DNA of 25,887 nt from Penium margaritaceum (lineage: Eukaryota > Streptophyta > Zygnematophyceae > Desmidiales > Peniaceae): assembly GCA_023375785.1 (NCBI GenBank), contig SZWC01023047.1:9423-35309 (forward strand), in the 5' to 3' direction. How positions within the stretch are numbered: position 1 is the first letter of the stretch; every line of letters starts with the position of its first letter. The position numbers and the translations under genes were made by a program. Under the pieces are notes generated by a model. That model worked only from the letters and a program-made list of their open reading frames with translations, searched no databases and was not told the DNA's origin. Positions 1-8,689 of the stretch are shown in pieces.

Positions 1-960
1 TTTTTATTGATTGTTTCCCTATTTTCCTAGTTCCACATGGACAAGCCACATGTAGCTTTGTCACCGCGTGTATCTCTTCACCATGTTGAGAAACATTGGC
101 ACAATAATTTGTTGGATTCTGCTCACAATAACTTCCTCTATTGCTTTCACATATACTACTTCCCACAACCGCCATTACATCGTGGGTCAATTGATTGAAG
201 ACATGTGTCATCTTCTACCATCAACAATTATCTAGACATCTCCACAGGTCTTTTCAACTTGGTTACTGTGTCCGTGTTGGAAATCTTGACCAAGGATGAT
301 TGTATGGATTTTCTTTGGAAATTTCCTCCAGCTGGTAACAACCTATATCTCCTTAGTTTGTGGTTGGATTTTTTTACGAAGTCAATGGAATTACAATCCT
401 TCATTGGTAGCTTTTCTTTCAAACACCCCTGGTTTAATTTTCAAACCCAGATTCCAAACCATGCTACTTTTGAAGCTGGGAGAGGCCCTCCCATCCATAA
501 GTGTCAATAACATTTTGTAATTTCTGGGCCCATAGAAGCATCACCAGTTGTTCACCTAAGCACATTATGCCAGACTCTACAATATCAGGAAACATTGTCT
601 GTGGTGCAGCAAGTTGTTCAGATTTCCTTTACCATCTCCCCACTCCTCTGCTTTTGTCACCAGATTGCCCCCTCTTCAACTTTTTTTTACACTTGCAAAG
701 GTCTACAAGATGTGGGTGATCTTTGTATATTTGAAGCACAGCCACTAGCCCCATTTATGGAAAGTTGTGTTTTCCGTTGAAGGAAATGATTCTTCAAACA
801 ATGACACTACTAGGTTATGATGAGATGGTTTTGGGTTTTGCAGTTTTTGGGTTTCTACATCCAAGTGTTGTAGTTGACACTTGTTTTGTGAGAACAAACA
901 AAAAATGTAATCAAATTCAACAAATATGAAAGAAACAAAAGCAACAAAACCAAAAACAAA
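1..960. other. Unassigned sequence, no recognisable gene
   Basis: No open frame here is longer than about 100 codons and none resembles a family I recognise. The minus strand around 228-422 gives a short basic peptide without motifs. From about 890 the sequence becomes A-rich with scattered CAA units and runs into the poly-G block. An old, fully decayed transposon is possible but not supported. Confidence 0.5.
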
Positions 961-973
961 AACAACAGCAATT

Positions 974-1063
974 GGGGGGGGGGGGGGAANGGGGGTAGGA
1001 TGGGACCTCAACCTGGGGTTGAAGGTCGACCGTTAGACCTTCGACCTCCCCAGGGAGGTCGAA
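974..1063. repeat. Poly-G tract with N, followed by three chained hairpins
   Basis: A run of 14 G (974-987) is followed by AA, an N at 990 and five more G. Just after it come three hairpins built largely from GGTCGA/TCGACC: TCAACC at 1008-1013 pairs with 1017-1022; GAAGGTC at 1021-1027 pairs with 1036-1042; TTCGACCTCCC at 1040-1050 pairs perfectly with 1053-1063 across a 2-nt loop. The N probably marks a gap caused by the poly-G run. The order poly-G then hairpins also occurs in both hAT elements of this window, but no terminal repeat is visible here. Confidence 0.7.
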
Positions 1064-1074
1064 TGTCCAGGTCA

Positions 1075-1112
1075 ACATAGCAACAAAAAGAAAAAAAGAA
1101 AACAACAACAGC

Positions 1113-1147
<35 letters not shown>

Positions 1148-1226
1148 AAACAACAACTAGAAAAAAACAACAACAAGAAAATCAACAAAAAAAAAAACAA
1201 CAACAACAACAAGAACGAAAAAAAAC
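1075..1226. repeat. CAA/AAC microsatellite
   Basis: An imperfect (CAA)n array. The purest part lies at about 1102-1146, with interruptions by A runs, CTAG and GAA up to 1226. On the minus strand it reads as poly-leucine (TTG), which makes a spurious short open frame. Confidence 0.9.
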
Positions 1227-2029
1227 CCTCCACCCCTCCACAACCTGTTCATATGGTGTGCTCCTTGTCATGAGTGCTGTTGATCGTATTCCTGGTTGGA
1301 CCACTAGGAGTGGTTGAAAAACTGATCTGACTTTAGACTGGGATTTCTTGGATTTTCCCATGGAATTTCGAGCTTTTAATTGCTCAATTTGAGTGAGTAT
1401 TCTGAAAGTTAGCCTAGCCTAATACTTGGGAGTTGGGTGGGTGGAATATTTTATCCATCATGGATGACGAGATACTCCACCACTTGTGATCCGGGTTTAG
1501 CTCCAACAGGCTCTAAATGCACCAAGTCCACAAAGGAGGTAACCAAAGAGACCTCCTTGACCAGGATGAACTCCTGCTTGACTTATGGACCATAGAAGGG
1601 CACTTCGACAGGTCACCGTCAAAGCACCTCCCCTGGCCTAGCGAGCAAGGCATGGTGGGAGGCTCCACCAAGGGTTACTTTGATGGCAGTTATAGGGGCT
1701 CTACTGCTCCTTTGGGTGTGCTTGGATGCGTTGGAAACCTTAGATCACTGTATATAATGATGTAGTTTAATCTCAATATGCTAAGTGACAAAAACATGGT
1801 TCGATTTGGTCCTCCTGAATCCGATGGGTTTTTGTCCCCTCACATCCATGATCCTTATGCTCCACACTCTTCACCATTGGTGTCCATTGGCTACCCCAAT
1901 TATTGTTAGCATGAAGCAGTGAAGAATAGGCATCCTTGAGGGCGCCTTCACATCCACTAGAGCTAACATAGGGTAATGGACCCACGTGCCTAGAAGGACC
2001 CTAGATCTACCGCTTTCACACCGTGCATC
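1227..2029. other. Unassigned; possible leader/LTR zone of the copia element downstream
   Basis: This stretch lies directly upstream of the copia gag start at 2030, so a 5' LTR and leader would be expected here. A TATA-like string sits at about 1750-1756. I found no clear LTR ends and no primer-binding site of the TGGTATCAGAGC type. An 82-codon + strand open frame at 1517-1765 is not recognisable. The LTR may be too diverged or deleted. Confidence 0.3.
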
Positions 2030-2493
2030 ATGACAACAACCGAGCAAGAGAGCATTGTTGCCATCAAAAAGTTTGACAAGAATGGCTTCCCCTTGTGGAA
2101 GTGGCATTTTGAGTTCTACCGCAATGACAAGGGCTTGCTTGAGCCGGTGGAGAAACTGCTCCTCTGGATATCGGGACGCCGGAGGAAGTGGACAAGCACA
2201 AGAACTATAACAGATGAGTGCTTTCTGTATTGGTATTAGTGCTGGCTCTAATGCAACGTGCACTCATTCAAGGATACACGGAGGTTGCAGATGCCTGAAA
2301 GAAGCTCTGCACCATCTTCCAGTCTCGTAATCTCACTATAAAAATCTTTGTCCTCAAAAGTCTCGTCATCCTTGGAGCCAACGAAAGCAATGACATCATG
2401 GAGATCCTACAACAGATCGATTCCCTCACTACCGAGTTCATAGCCACCGGGTGGAATGTTGACCCTCAGTTGCAAACCATGATCCTCCTGTAG
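2030..2493 (+). pseudogene. copia gag (UBN2-type) pseudogene
   Basis: The stretch starting at the ATG at 2030 carries the gag signature KFDKNGFPLWKWHFEFY and DKGLLEPV. Near 2155 the reading moves to another frame (PEEVDKHKNYNR), which has stops at 2215-2217 (TGA), 2296-2298 (TGA) and 2491-2493 (TAG). Between the last two stops FQSRNLTIKIFVLKSL and the LTTEFIATGWNVD segment fit the helical core of copia gag. Gag normally forms the virus-like particle that packages the element RNA. The C-terminal zinc knuckle is absent, which fits a deletion joining gag directly to the GAG-pre-integrase region at about 2495. Identification is by family resemblance and is firm; the exact frame-change point is not. 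Confidence 0.85.
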
Positions 2494-2497
2494 GAAA

Positions 2498-3724
2498 GTG
2501 ATCCACATGGCCAAATTTGGGTCAAACCTCATGTCAGTAAGCCGTCTTACCAAGAAGGGGCTTGAGGTACTCTTCAACAAGAAGGAAACCATTATCCGGA
2601 AGAAGGGGGACGGTGAGGTGATTGTACATGGCAAGATGGAGAGGGACCTGTACCATCTCCGCACCAAGGTAGTTGGAGTTGCAGTGAGGAACGATACCAC
2701 CCATTTCGTGATGAAGGATGAAGGAAACCTGGACCTATGGCACTGCTATCTCTGCAGTATTGCACTCACAACAGTTATCAAGATGGCTAAGAAAGAGGTG
2801 GTGTAAGGCCTGAATGTCAAAGATCTTGAAGTAGCCAAGGAAGCAGTGTGTGAGCCCTGTAAAACGGGCAAGGTGAAACAACAACCTCATTCTTTGCAGC
2901 ATATTGGCTTCACCAAGAGGGAAAACCACACCATCCTCAACATGGTTTGATCTATGTTGAGCAAAGCCAGCCTTGCGCAGTGCTATTGAGATGAGGTGGT
3001 ATGGACGGCAGCGTACATCATGAACCTAATGCCGACAAAGCTGCTGAAAGACGTAGAGTCCAAGGTATGGAAGATGCCACTAGAAGTTTGGAATGGGAGG
3101 AAGCTAACTGTGGCTCGCCTTTGTATATTTGGCTGCATTACAAATGATGTTGTGCAGGCACGGGAGGGGCGGAACAAACTGGACCCGTGGACTCGCTAGT
3201 GCATCTTTGTCGTGTATGACAGCGGGAGCAAGGCTTACTGGCTCTTCGGCCTGCAGAGGCAACAAATCGTGAAGAGTCACGATGTCACGTTTGACAAGGA
3301 AAGCCGTTGGATGGACAATGATGCGGGTCTCTCCAAGCAGGAGGAGTGGCTGCCACTCCTCAAAGGGGAGACACCAGAGGACGCAGAAGAGAGTGACGTC
3401 CGAACGGCTCCAACCGGCGAGGACCATGCAGGGAATAGGGGAGCGACTGATGTACATTCAGTGGAGTCCGGCAATGAGTCCAAAGCACCGGAAGGAGTGG
3501 AACTGAACGAGGATGCAGGGAGTGAGCCCACATCTCCATGGTTCCCAAGAGAGGGGAAAACAATAGTAGCAGCCTCAACAGCAACAGCCTTGGAGAAGCG
3601 GATGCGCAATGAGGTTGAAAATGCTATACGATGTCGTGAAGGAAATCTGGACTGTGTTTGCTTGAGCGTTATTTGTGCAATAGGAGCCCAAGATCATCAA
3701 GGAAGCCTTGCAGAAAAACGATAG
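2498..3724 (+). pseudogene. copia GAG-pre-integrase plus integrase C-terminus, core deleted
   Basis: A single frame runs from 2498 to 3724 with in-frame stops at 2804-2806, 2948-2950, 2987-2989 and 3197-3199. It begins in the region after protease (NLMSVSRLTKKGLEVLF) and enters the HHCC zinc-binding domain, where LWHCYLCS has lost the second histidine while CEPCKTGK keeps the cysteine pair. It then jumps at about 2915 to KRENHTILNMV, which is the stretch around the third catalytic residue of integrase, with K where the usual E precedes R. The first two catalytic aspartates are therefore gone. The integrase C-terminus follows (TAAYIMNLMPTKLL, LCIFGC, KLDPWTR, YWLFGLQRQQIV), then an acidic, disordered linker to RT. 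The frame was kept across the deletion. Confidence 0.85.
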
Positions 3725-3787
3725 GGGTGATTCGGAGGGAGTTATAAAGTCTGAGCTCATCTCCCACGAAGAGAAAAAAAAACATAG

Positions 3788-4567
3788 GAGCTGATCAACA
3801 GGCCAAAGGGCAAGAAAATCTTTGGCTCCAAGTGGATCTTAAAAAGGAAGCTCACCAAGGAGGGGAAGATGGAGCAGTTCAAGGCATGGCTATTGGCGAA
3901 TGGGAACTACTACGACAAAACCTTCACACCGGTGGCAAAGTTTGCCTACATTCTCACCATCCAACTTATGGGGATAACACGTGATTATGAATTCCACCAA
4001 ATGGACATAAAAACCGCATTCCTCAACAGTGGTTTAGACAAGGTGGTCTACATGGAGGTGCCAAGGGGGAAGGGTGGACTTGCCACTGGGGAATGTGTGC
4101 CAGCTTTGCCAGGTGCTATATGGATTGAAACAAGCACCATTCATGTGGTACCTGAAAATGGGCGGCTTTATGGCTGAGCTTGGCTTCAAGCACTGGCAGG
4201 CAGATCATAGCGTGTACGTGCGGAAGGAGCGAGGTTGCATGAGATTTTTGTTCTTTACACGGATGACCTCATCCTTGTGTCATCAGAAATGGAGGAGCTG
4301 TTCAACCTGAGGCGGCAGCTGGGCCATCGGTTCAAAATGATCAACATGGACGAGCTCGAGTACTATCTTGGCGTTGACATCAAGAGGGACCATAGGGCAA
4401 GCACACTGGAGATGGGGCAGGCAAAGTACGCTCAAGTGGTGCTCCATCGCTATGATATGGAGGAGTACAACCCCATCGGTACACCCATGACAACCACATG
4501 TGTTTGTGCTTGGTGGTGTAGCAGTTTCATGTGCAAGCAAGAAACAAGATTGCGTGATACTGAGTGA
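3788..4567 (+). pseudogene. copia reverse transcriptase pseudogene
   Basis: RT begins in the frame of 3788 (LINRPKGKKIFGSKWILKRK) and continues with YDKTFTPVAKFAYI and FHQMDIKTAFLNSGL, which holds the first catalytic aspartate. Near 4080 it shifts to a second frame (CQLCQVLYGLKQAPFMWY) and near 4235 to a third (FVLYTDDLILVSSEM). The catalytic box reads YTDD where most copia elements have YVDD; both aspartates remain. MDELEYYLGVDI and IGTPM follow as in other copia RTs, then the match ends at about 4490. The domain would copy element RNA into DNA in the particle. At least two frameshifts make it non-functional. Confidence 0.9.
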
Positions 4568-4680
4568 TGTACTCCACTGAAGTGGAGTACATCACTCTTG
4601 CGGAAGTCGCAAACGAAGCGGTGTGGCTGCGGCGACTGGTGAAGGAGATCGGATTTCCACAAAGGAAGCTGACGGTGTTA
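4567..4680 (+). pseudogene. copia RNase H fragment
   Basis: STEVEYITLAEVANEAVWLR and LVKEIGFPQRKLTV match the middle of copia RNase H. The preceding connection domain with its first catalytic residues is missing, so the fragment is joined directly to the RT remnant by a deletion. The match breaks exactly where the hAT terminal repeat GGGTGCACACC begins at 4681. Confidence 0.85.
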
Positions 4681-4691
4681 GGGTGCACACC
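4681..4691 (+). repeat. hAT copy 1 left terminal inverted repeat
   Basis: GGGTGCACACC, preceded by TTA and followed by AAATCC. The same core with a preceding A occurs at the right end of this element and at the end of hAT copy 2, giving a shared AGGGTGCACACC. Confidence 0.85.
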
Positions 4692-4699
4692 AAATCCAC

Positions 4700-4792
4700 G
4701 GATCCGCGGATCTTACTCACGGTTCTCGGATCTTGGATCCATCCGCAGATCCGGTTCTTTCCGCGGGATCCGATCCGTGGAACCGCGGATCC
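4700..4792. repeat. GATCC-rich left subterminal array of hAT copy 1
   Basis: Eight GATC cores in about 90 bp, mostly as GGATCC or GGATCT and often in the context GGATCCGCGGATC. Repeated short motifs just inside hAT ends commonly serve as transposase binding sites; that role here is inferred from position and from the matching array at the other end. Confidence 0.8.
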
Positions 4793-4798
4793 TTCGCC

Positions 4799-4821
4799 GG
4801 GGGGGGGGGGGGGGGGGGGGG
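4799..4821 (+). repeat. Poly-G tract of 23 nt
   Basis: It sits immediately inside the GATCC array. hAT copy 2 has a 41-nt tract at the corresponding place (C on the + strand, so G when read towards its gene). On the minus strand it produces spurious poly-proline frames. Confidence 0.9.
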
Positions 4822-4915
4822 AAAAAATCCCGACAGGTCTTGTTCGAGCCAAGCAGAGGGCTGAAGTTCCGATTTTTGAGGCGTTGAACCTGGGCGAATC
4901 GCACCTTTTGTGCAT

Positions 4916-4990
4916 GACGTGGAGGAATGTTACCTGCCTCCACGTCAATTCGGTACGAGCGGCGCCGAAAAGTGTCTCAGTACGTACTGA
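4916..4990. repeat. Inverted repeats in the 5' region of hAT copy 1
   Basis: GACGTGGAGG (4916-4925) pairs perfectly with 4937-4946. A 14-bp palindrome, TCAGTACGTACTGA, occupies 4977-4990. Both lie between the poly-G tract and the transposase start. Confidence 0.75.
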
Positions 4991-5370
4991 CGTGTGTTGT
5001 TTTGCTTGGATACAATGTCCACACTGGCTGCCACTTGTCAATAGATTCACTACGCCCATGTATTCTGCTGTGTACTAGGCCCATGTAGCCGGTGGCTGCC
5101 GTGGCTGCTTCCGAGAGCGTCAGCCATTGCATGCACAATTTCCTCCGTCGCATGCTTGTTATCGCTTCCGTGCAACACGCGGTTACGTCGGATAATGTTT
5201 GAATTTTTTAGATTTGTTTTATTTCAAATTTCATCTTTTCCATCCGGATATCATGCTTAACCGTCGTTGGAATCATGTAAAGTGTAGTACCAGGTATATG
5301 CCTTGTAGACGCTTCTTTCGATTTTAATTTGAAAATGCCGGAGGGCCTGATGGCTGTGAGGGGTCTTGGC

Positions 5371-5464
5371 ACGCTCACCATTGTGAGCGTCAGTTGAGGA
5401 TTCTGCTCGTAACTTTCACAGTTACGAGCACAGCTCAGTCACGAGCTGTGCTCGTGACTGAGCT
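5371..5464 (+). repeat. Three successive hairpins upstream of the hAT copy 1 transposase
   Basis: ACGCTCAC (5371-5378) pairs with 5383-5390; GCTCGTAACT (5405-5414) pairs with 5420-5429; AGCTCAGTCACGAGC (5432-5446) pairs with 5450-5464 across a 3-nt loop. All stems are perfect. The last ends 50 nt before the ATG at 5515, so they fall in the promoter or 5' leader. A comparable cluster precedes the gene in hAT copy 2. Confidence 0.85.
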
Positions 5465-5514
5465 CCTCCCCAGCTCCTCTCTGCCACTCCCTCCTGCTCT
5501 CCGGTCTCAACACC

Positions 5515-7708
5515 ATGGCCGACGATGGCGCTGTCGCCGAGTCCGGTAACGCTCGCCCATCGGTTTCAGAGAACGACGAGGATGATAGCGGCGATGAGAC
5601 GCAAGGAGAGAAGCGTAAGGAGCTGGATGAAACAGGCGCACCGTCAGTCATCTGGCAGGAGTTCAAAAAGACCGGCACCAGAGATGACCCACGGGCCCAG
5701 TGCAACCACTGTCCCAAGAACTACTCCCGCAAGCAGGGCTGTACCAGCAACATGTGGAAACATATGCGCAACAAGNGAGTCGTACTGGCTGCAGCAAGCC
5801 TTCGCGCACGCAAATCCAGCGGCGGTGATGCCGGGGCGGATGACCATCTCCAGGCAGATTGTGCTTGCTGCAGCCGCATTTCGCACGAGGATCCGGAGGC
5901 AGCTGTCTGAGGTAAAATCTGCTGTGTCTTTCACCACAGACGGCTGGAAGGGGGATAACAGGATGAAGTACGTAGGTGTCACGGCACACTGGATGGAGGA
6001 CTGGAACATCAAGGCAATTGCTTTGTCTTTCCCAGCTGTGCCTGAAAATCCTACTGCTGTTAGGATGTTTGAGGTGTTCTCTTTGGCTTTGAAGTCTTGG
6101 GGCTTGTGGGACCGCATCTTCTGCCTGACTGTGGACAACGAGAGCACCAATGATGCCATGATAGACAACTTCATTGTCCCCTCTGCAGACTGTTCCTTTG
6201 AGAAGGCCGGGCATATCAGATGCCTAGGCCACATCATGAATCTTGCCGTGAATGATCTCATGAACCTCGATGCTGTTGCCGAAGTCATCTCATCCGCACG
6301 CAGCATCGCAGTCTTTGTCACACGGTCGACACCACGTGAGCAGTCGCTGGTGAACCGCGCAGCTGCAGAAGGACTCACTTACCAGTCACTGCATCTGGAC
6401 ACGGAGACGAGATGGAACTCGACCCTGGACATGATGCAGCGTGTGCTGCACCTGAAACCTGTTCTCCCCAGCTGGCTTGACGGCTATGGCCGGGATGGTG
6501 AATCCCTGAAACTGACGTCTGATGGGTGGACTCTAATTGCCCTGATGACCCTCATTCTAAAGCCCTTCAAGGCTTACGCTGATGATGTCAGTGGAAGCAA
6601 GTACCCTACCCTCAACCTTGTGATTCCCTTCTTTGAGTCCATGTTTGACAAGCTGTCAGGCTGGCAGGTCAAGGCAGAAGCAGCAGTGGCAAAAAGCAGA
6701 AGGAGAGGAGTGGCCGGCAAGCTCGACGCGAAGGAGAAGCTGCTGTCACAGTTGCTGCCGGGGTTTGAGAATGCTCTGGCGAAGCTTGAGAAGTACGCGA
6801 AGCTGCTGACTGAGAAGCATGTGTTGGCGACAGCCGCAGACCCCCGCTTCAGGCTGAAGTACTACAGCAGAACCCACGGTCTCATGGGCATCAGGTCAGC
6901 AGCAGCCTTGCAGGTGAAGCTGCTGCAGCTCATGCGGCCATATCATGAGCGTGTCGAGCAAGAGCGCACAGAAGCAGCAGCTGCAGCAGAAGCAGCAGCA
7001 TCGTCAGACCAGCAAAACCAGGAGCCAGGCGTGAACAACAGTCAGAGCTCTGCCGGACAGAGCTCAGCCTCTACATCTGCCCGGCAGTTGCGCCCGAGAG
7101 CAGAGCAGCAGCGAGCAGAGGACGATGCTCTACTGGAGGCAGCACTGGCGGACCCCATGGCTGATATGTTCGAGACACCGGTGCCACCACCAGCAGCAGA
7201 AGTGCAACTGAGTGGCCTGGAGGACGAAGTGGATAGGTGGAGCAAGCTCAAGAAGAAGCATCCCAAGACAAACATCCTGAAGCATTACCGAAAGCTCCAC
7301 AACCAGTTTCCAACATTTTTCCTCCTTGGCATGGATGTGTTCTGTGTGCCTGGCACTTCCACTCCTTCTGAACGGCTGTTTTCCTTGGGCAGGCACGTCA
7401 TCACAGACTTCCGGCACTCCTTGGCGCATTTGACAGTGGAGAACCTGCTGACCATGAAGAGTTGGATCAACGAGCCAACGCTGCGAGACTTCCCCGTCAG
7501 TCGCCATGGCGTCGTGGCTAAGGAACTGAAGGACGAAGAGGATCGTGTCAATGAGCTCCGGAAGAAGGCGAGGGAGTCCTTGGTTGGAGCAGCGGCAGAA
7601 GAGCTGGAAGGACTTAGTCTCTTAGTGAATGATGACGAGGACGAAGACATGGGGGACATGGGGCTTGGGGATGAGCGAGTGGGAGACGATGATGTGGTAG
7701 AGATGTGA
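5515..7708 (+). CDS. hAT transposase with BED finger (one gap)
   Basis: This enzyme would cut and rejoin the ends of its own element in the nucleus. The start at 5515 (MADDGAV) is preferred because copy 2 starts the same way (MADDDAV). Residues 1-87 contain a BED-type zinc finger: CNHC at about 63-66 and WKHMRNK, with the final histidine lost at the N (5776). After the N the frame moves by one and stays open for about 640 codons. It shows TTDGWKG (first catalytic Asp), LTVDNESTNDAM (second Asp), CLGHIMNLAV (C-x2-H), ETRWNST, an Ala/Gln-rich insert at about 6970-7110, and the C-terminal dimerisation block with STPSERLFSLG (catalytic Glu) and HLTVENLLTMKSW. An acidic tail (DDEDEDMGDMG) ends at TGA 7706-7708. 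Against copy 2 about 80 residues are missing at the N, so the true product is probably longer than the roughly 730 residues visible. All three catalytic residues remain. Confidence 0.9.
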
Positions 7709-7880
7709 TGTCATGTGATCCAATGACAGTTTGCCCCTGAATTCCNACAAGTGTAAAATCCAATCATTGTTATGGGAAAATGACAATGGTGGGGGTTTGA
7801 AGAACATGGTTGTCCATGTTGTCGTTAACGTTCTGTGCAAAAGTATGTGTGTGGCACGTTACACATTAGTGCACTTGAGA

Positions 7881-8017
7881 GGATCCGCGGATGCACGGAT
7901 CAAAAGATCCGAGAGTCCTGGGATCCGTGGATCCGGATCCGGATCCGCGGTTCCGGATCGCCGGAGGCGATCCGCCCCGCGGATCCGGATCTGACTCCAG
8001 ATCCGCGGATCAGATCC
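7881..8017. repeat. GATCC-rich right subterminal array of hAT copy 1
   Basis: Fourteen GATC cores in about 136 bp, many as tandem GGATCC, directly inside the right terminal repeat. Motif and spacing resemble the left array (4700-4792), which supports shared transposase binding sites. Part of it reads as a short Arg/Ser/Gly-rich frame that should not be taken for a gene. Confidence 0.85.
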
Positions 8018-8028
8018 GGTGTGCACCC
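8018..8028 (-). repeat. hAT copy 1 right terminal inverted repeat
   Basis: GGTGTGCACCC is the exact complement of the left end. The following bases TCA separate it from the second GGTGTTA flank at 8032-8038. Confidence 0.85.
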
Positions 8029-8038
8029 TCAGGTGTTA

Positions 8039-8311
8039 ATCCTCTCTTTATATGCTTTTCTCCATGATGTGGACATGAGTGCGCAGGGCATGCTGACCCA
8101 GAGAGTGGAGGCGACGCAATCTGAGTCTGCACGCCGGACCCACCCTCGGTTGCATCTGGCGTCTCCTGTGCACTTGCCTCCCTCTCACGGCATTGCCTCT
8201 GTTCCACTTTCAGTGATATGCCTGGCGAATATGTTGGATTCCGAGTGAAACCTATGGCTGTCCTCACTCTGGATGTTTGCATGGTGCAAAACCTCAAGAA
8301 TCTAGGTTAGG
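8039..8311. other. Unassigned sequence between hAT copy 1 and the gypsy fragment
   Basis: By position this should be the continuation of the interrupted copia element, but I see no RNase H or LTR features. Open frames here are short and unrecognised. Confidence 0.35.
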
Positions 8312-8314
8312 TCA

Positions 8315-8340
8315 TGCATGGTTGCCAACGCAACCATGCA
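8315..8340. repeat. Perfect 11-bp hairpin
   Basis: TGCATGGTTGC (8315-8325) pairs with GCAACCATGCA (8330-8340) across a 4-nt loop. It lies at the truncated 3' edge of the gypsy fragment. Confidence 0.7.
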
Positions 8341-8399
8341 ATGTATATGGATCCAGAAATCCCACATGAAACACGTCATGTATCTTCATGCTTGGCAGA

Positions 8400-8680
8400 A
8401 GTAGCAATTGGTATACCAATGGCCTGATGCGTGAAACAATGGGAAATGGCCAAATCAACTTTGGTCGACTTTTTCGCGTCCCTGGTGAGTTTAGTTTAAG
8501 ATTTTTAATGCTAAGGGATACTTTTTTGCCCATATCAAAGGATACCTCACAACAGCTTCTGCCGACATGTGCCATTTTCTTTCCAAGCAGCATCAAGGTG
8601 ACCATTTGCCTCCTGTAAGAACAATTTTCTGCGCTTGGCAAAAGCTTGAGCAGAAGGAACTTGACTTTATGTACTCCCAC
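8400..8680 (-). pseudogene. gypsy integrase C-terminal region
   Basis: The minus-strand frame starting at 8680 contains FDMGKKVSLSIKNLKLNSPG, then RPKLIWPFPIVSRI and PSMKIHDVFHVGFLDPY. This is the typical post-core region of gypsy polyproteins with the GPF-type motif (here WPF). It is the longest intact piece of the element. A chromodomain often follows in this family; none is visible before the frame ends at 8312. Confidence 0.88.
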
Positions 8681-8689
8681 TCTTCACTA

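Larger units (their letters stand above)
2030..4680 (+). mobile_element. Decayed Ty1-copia retrotransposon, 3' end interrupted by hAT
   Basis: Copia order (gag, GAG-pre-integrase, integrase, reverse transcriptase, RNase H) is visible on the + strand within 2.65 kb, about half the usual internal length. Protease, the integrase core and the RT-RNase H connection are deleted. Stop codons and frame changes are scattered through every domain, so this copy makes no polyprotein. The RNase H remnant stops where the hAT terminal repeat begins at 4681. The rest of the element might lie beyond 8038, but I could not recognise RNase H or an LTR there. It differs clearly in sequence from the second copia element at 19042-22459. 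Confidence 0.9.
4681..8031 (+). mobile_element. hAT-superfamily DNA transposon (copy 1), about 3.35 kb
   Basis: Both ends carry the same 11-bp inverted repeat (GGGTGCACACC at 4681, its complement ending at 8028), each bordered inside by a dense GATCC array. GGTGTTA occurs just outside both ends (4674-4680 and 8032-8038). With one more base the flanks are CGGTGTTA and AGGTGTTA, a 7-of-8 match to the 8-bp target duplication typical of hAT. The exact outer base is uncertain, because the right end reads CCCTCA before the repeat. Inside are a poly-G tract, hairpins and one transposase gene on the + strand. It inserted into the RNase H region of the copia element. Ns at 5776 and 7746 mark gaps. Confidence 0.88.

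Noticed and set aside
1227..2029. 5' LTR of the first copia element
   Set aside because: Expected by position, but no TG...CA ends, PBS or second LTR could be found to define it.
5644..6378. 244-codon minus-strand frame
   Set aside because: It is a shadow of the hAT copy 1 transposase, whose conserved motifs lie on the + strand.
7731..8297. Open frames across the right GATCC array of hAT copy 1
   Set aside because: Their Arg/Ser/Gly-rich sequence comes from repeated GGATCC units and they cross the element border.
8313..8331. CATGCATGGTTGCCAA shared with about 24979-24994
   Set aside because: A 16-base match between two loci in 26 kb is not rare enough, and the flanks do not match; probably chance.
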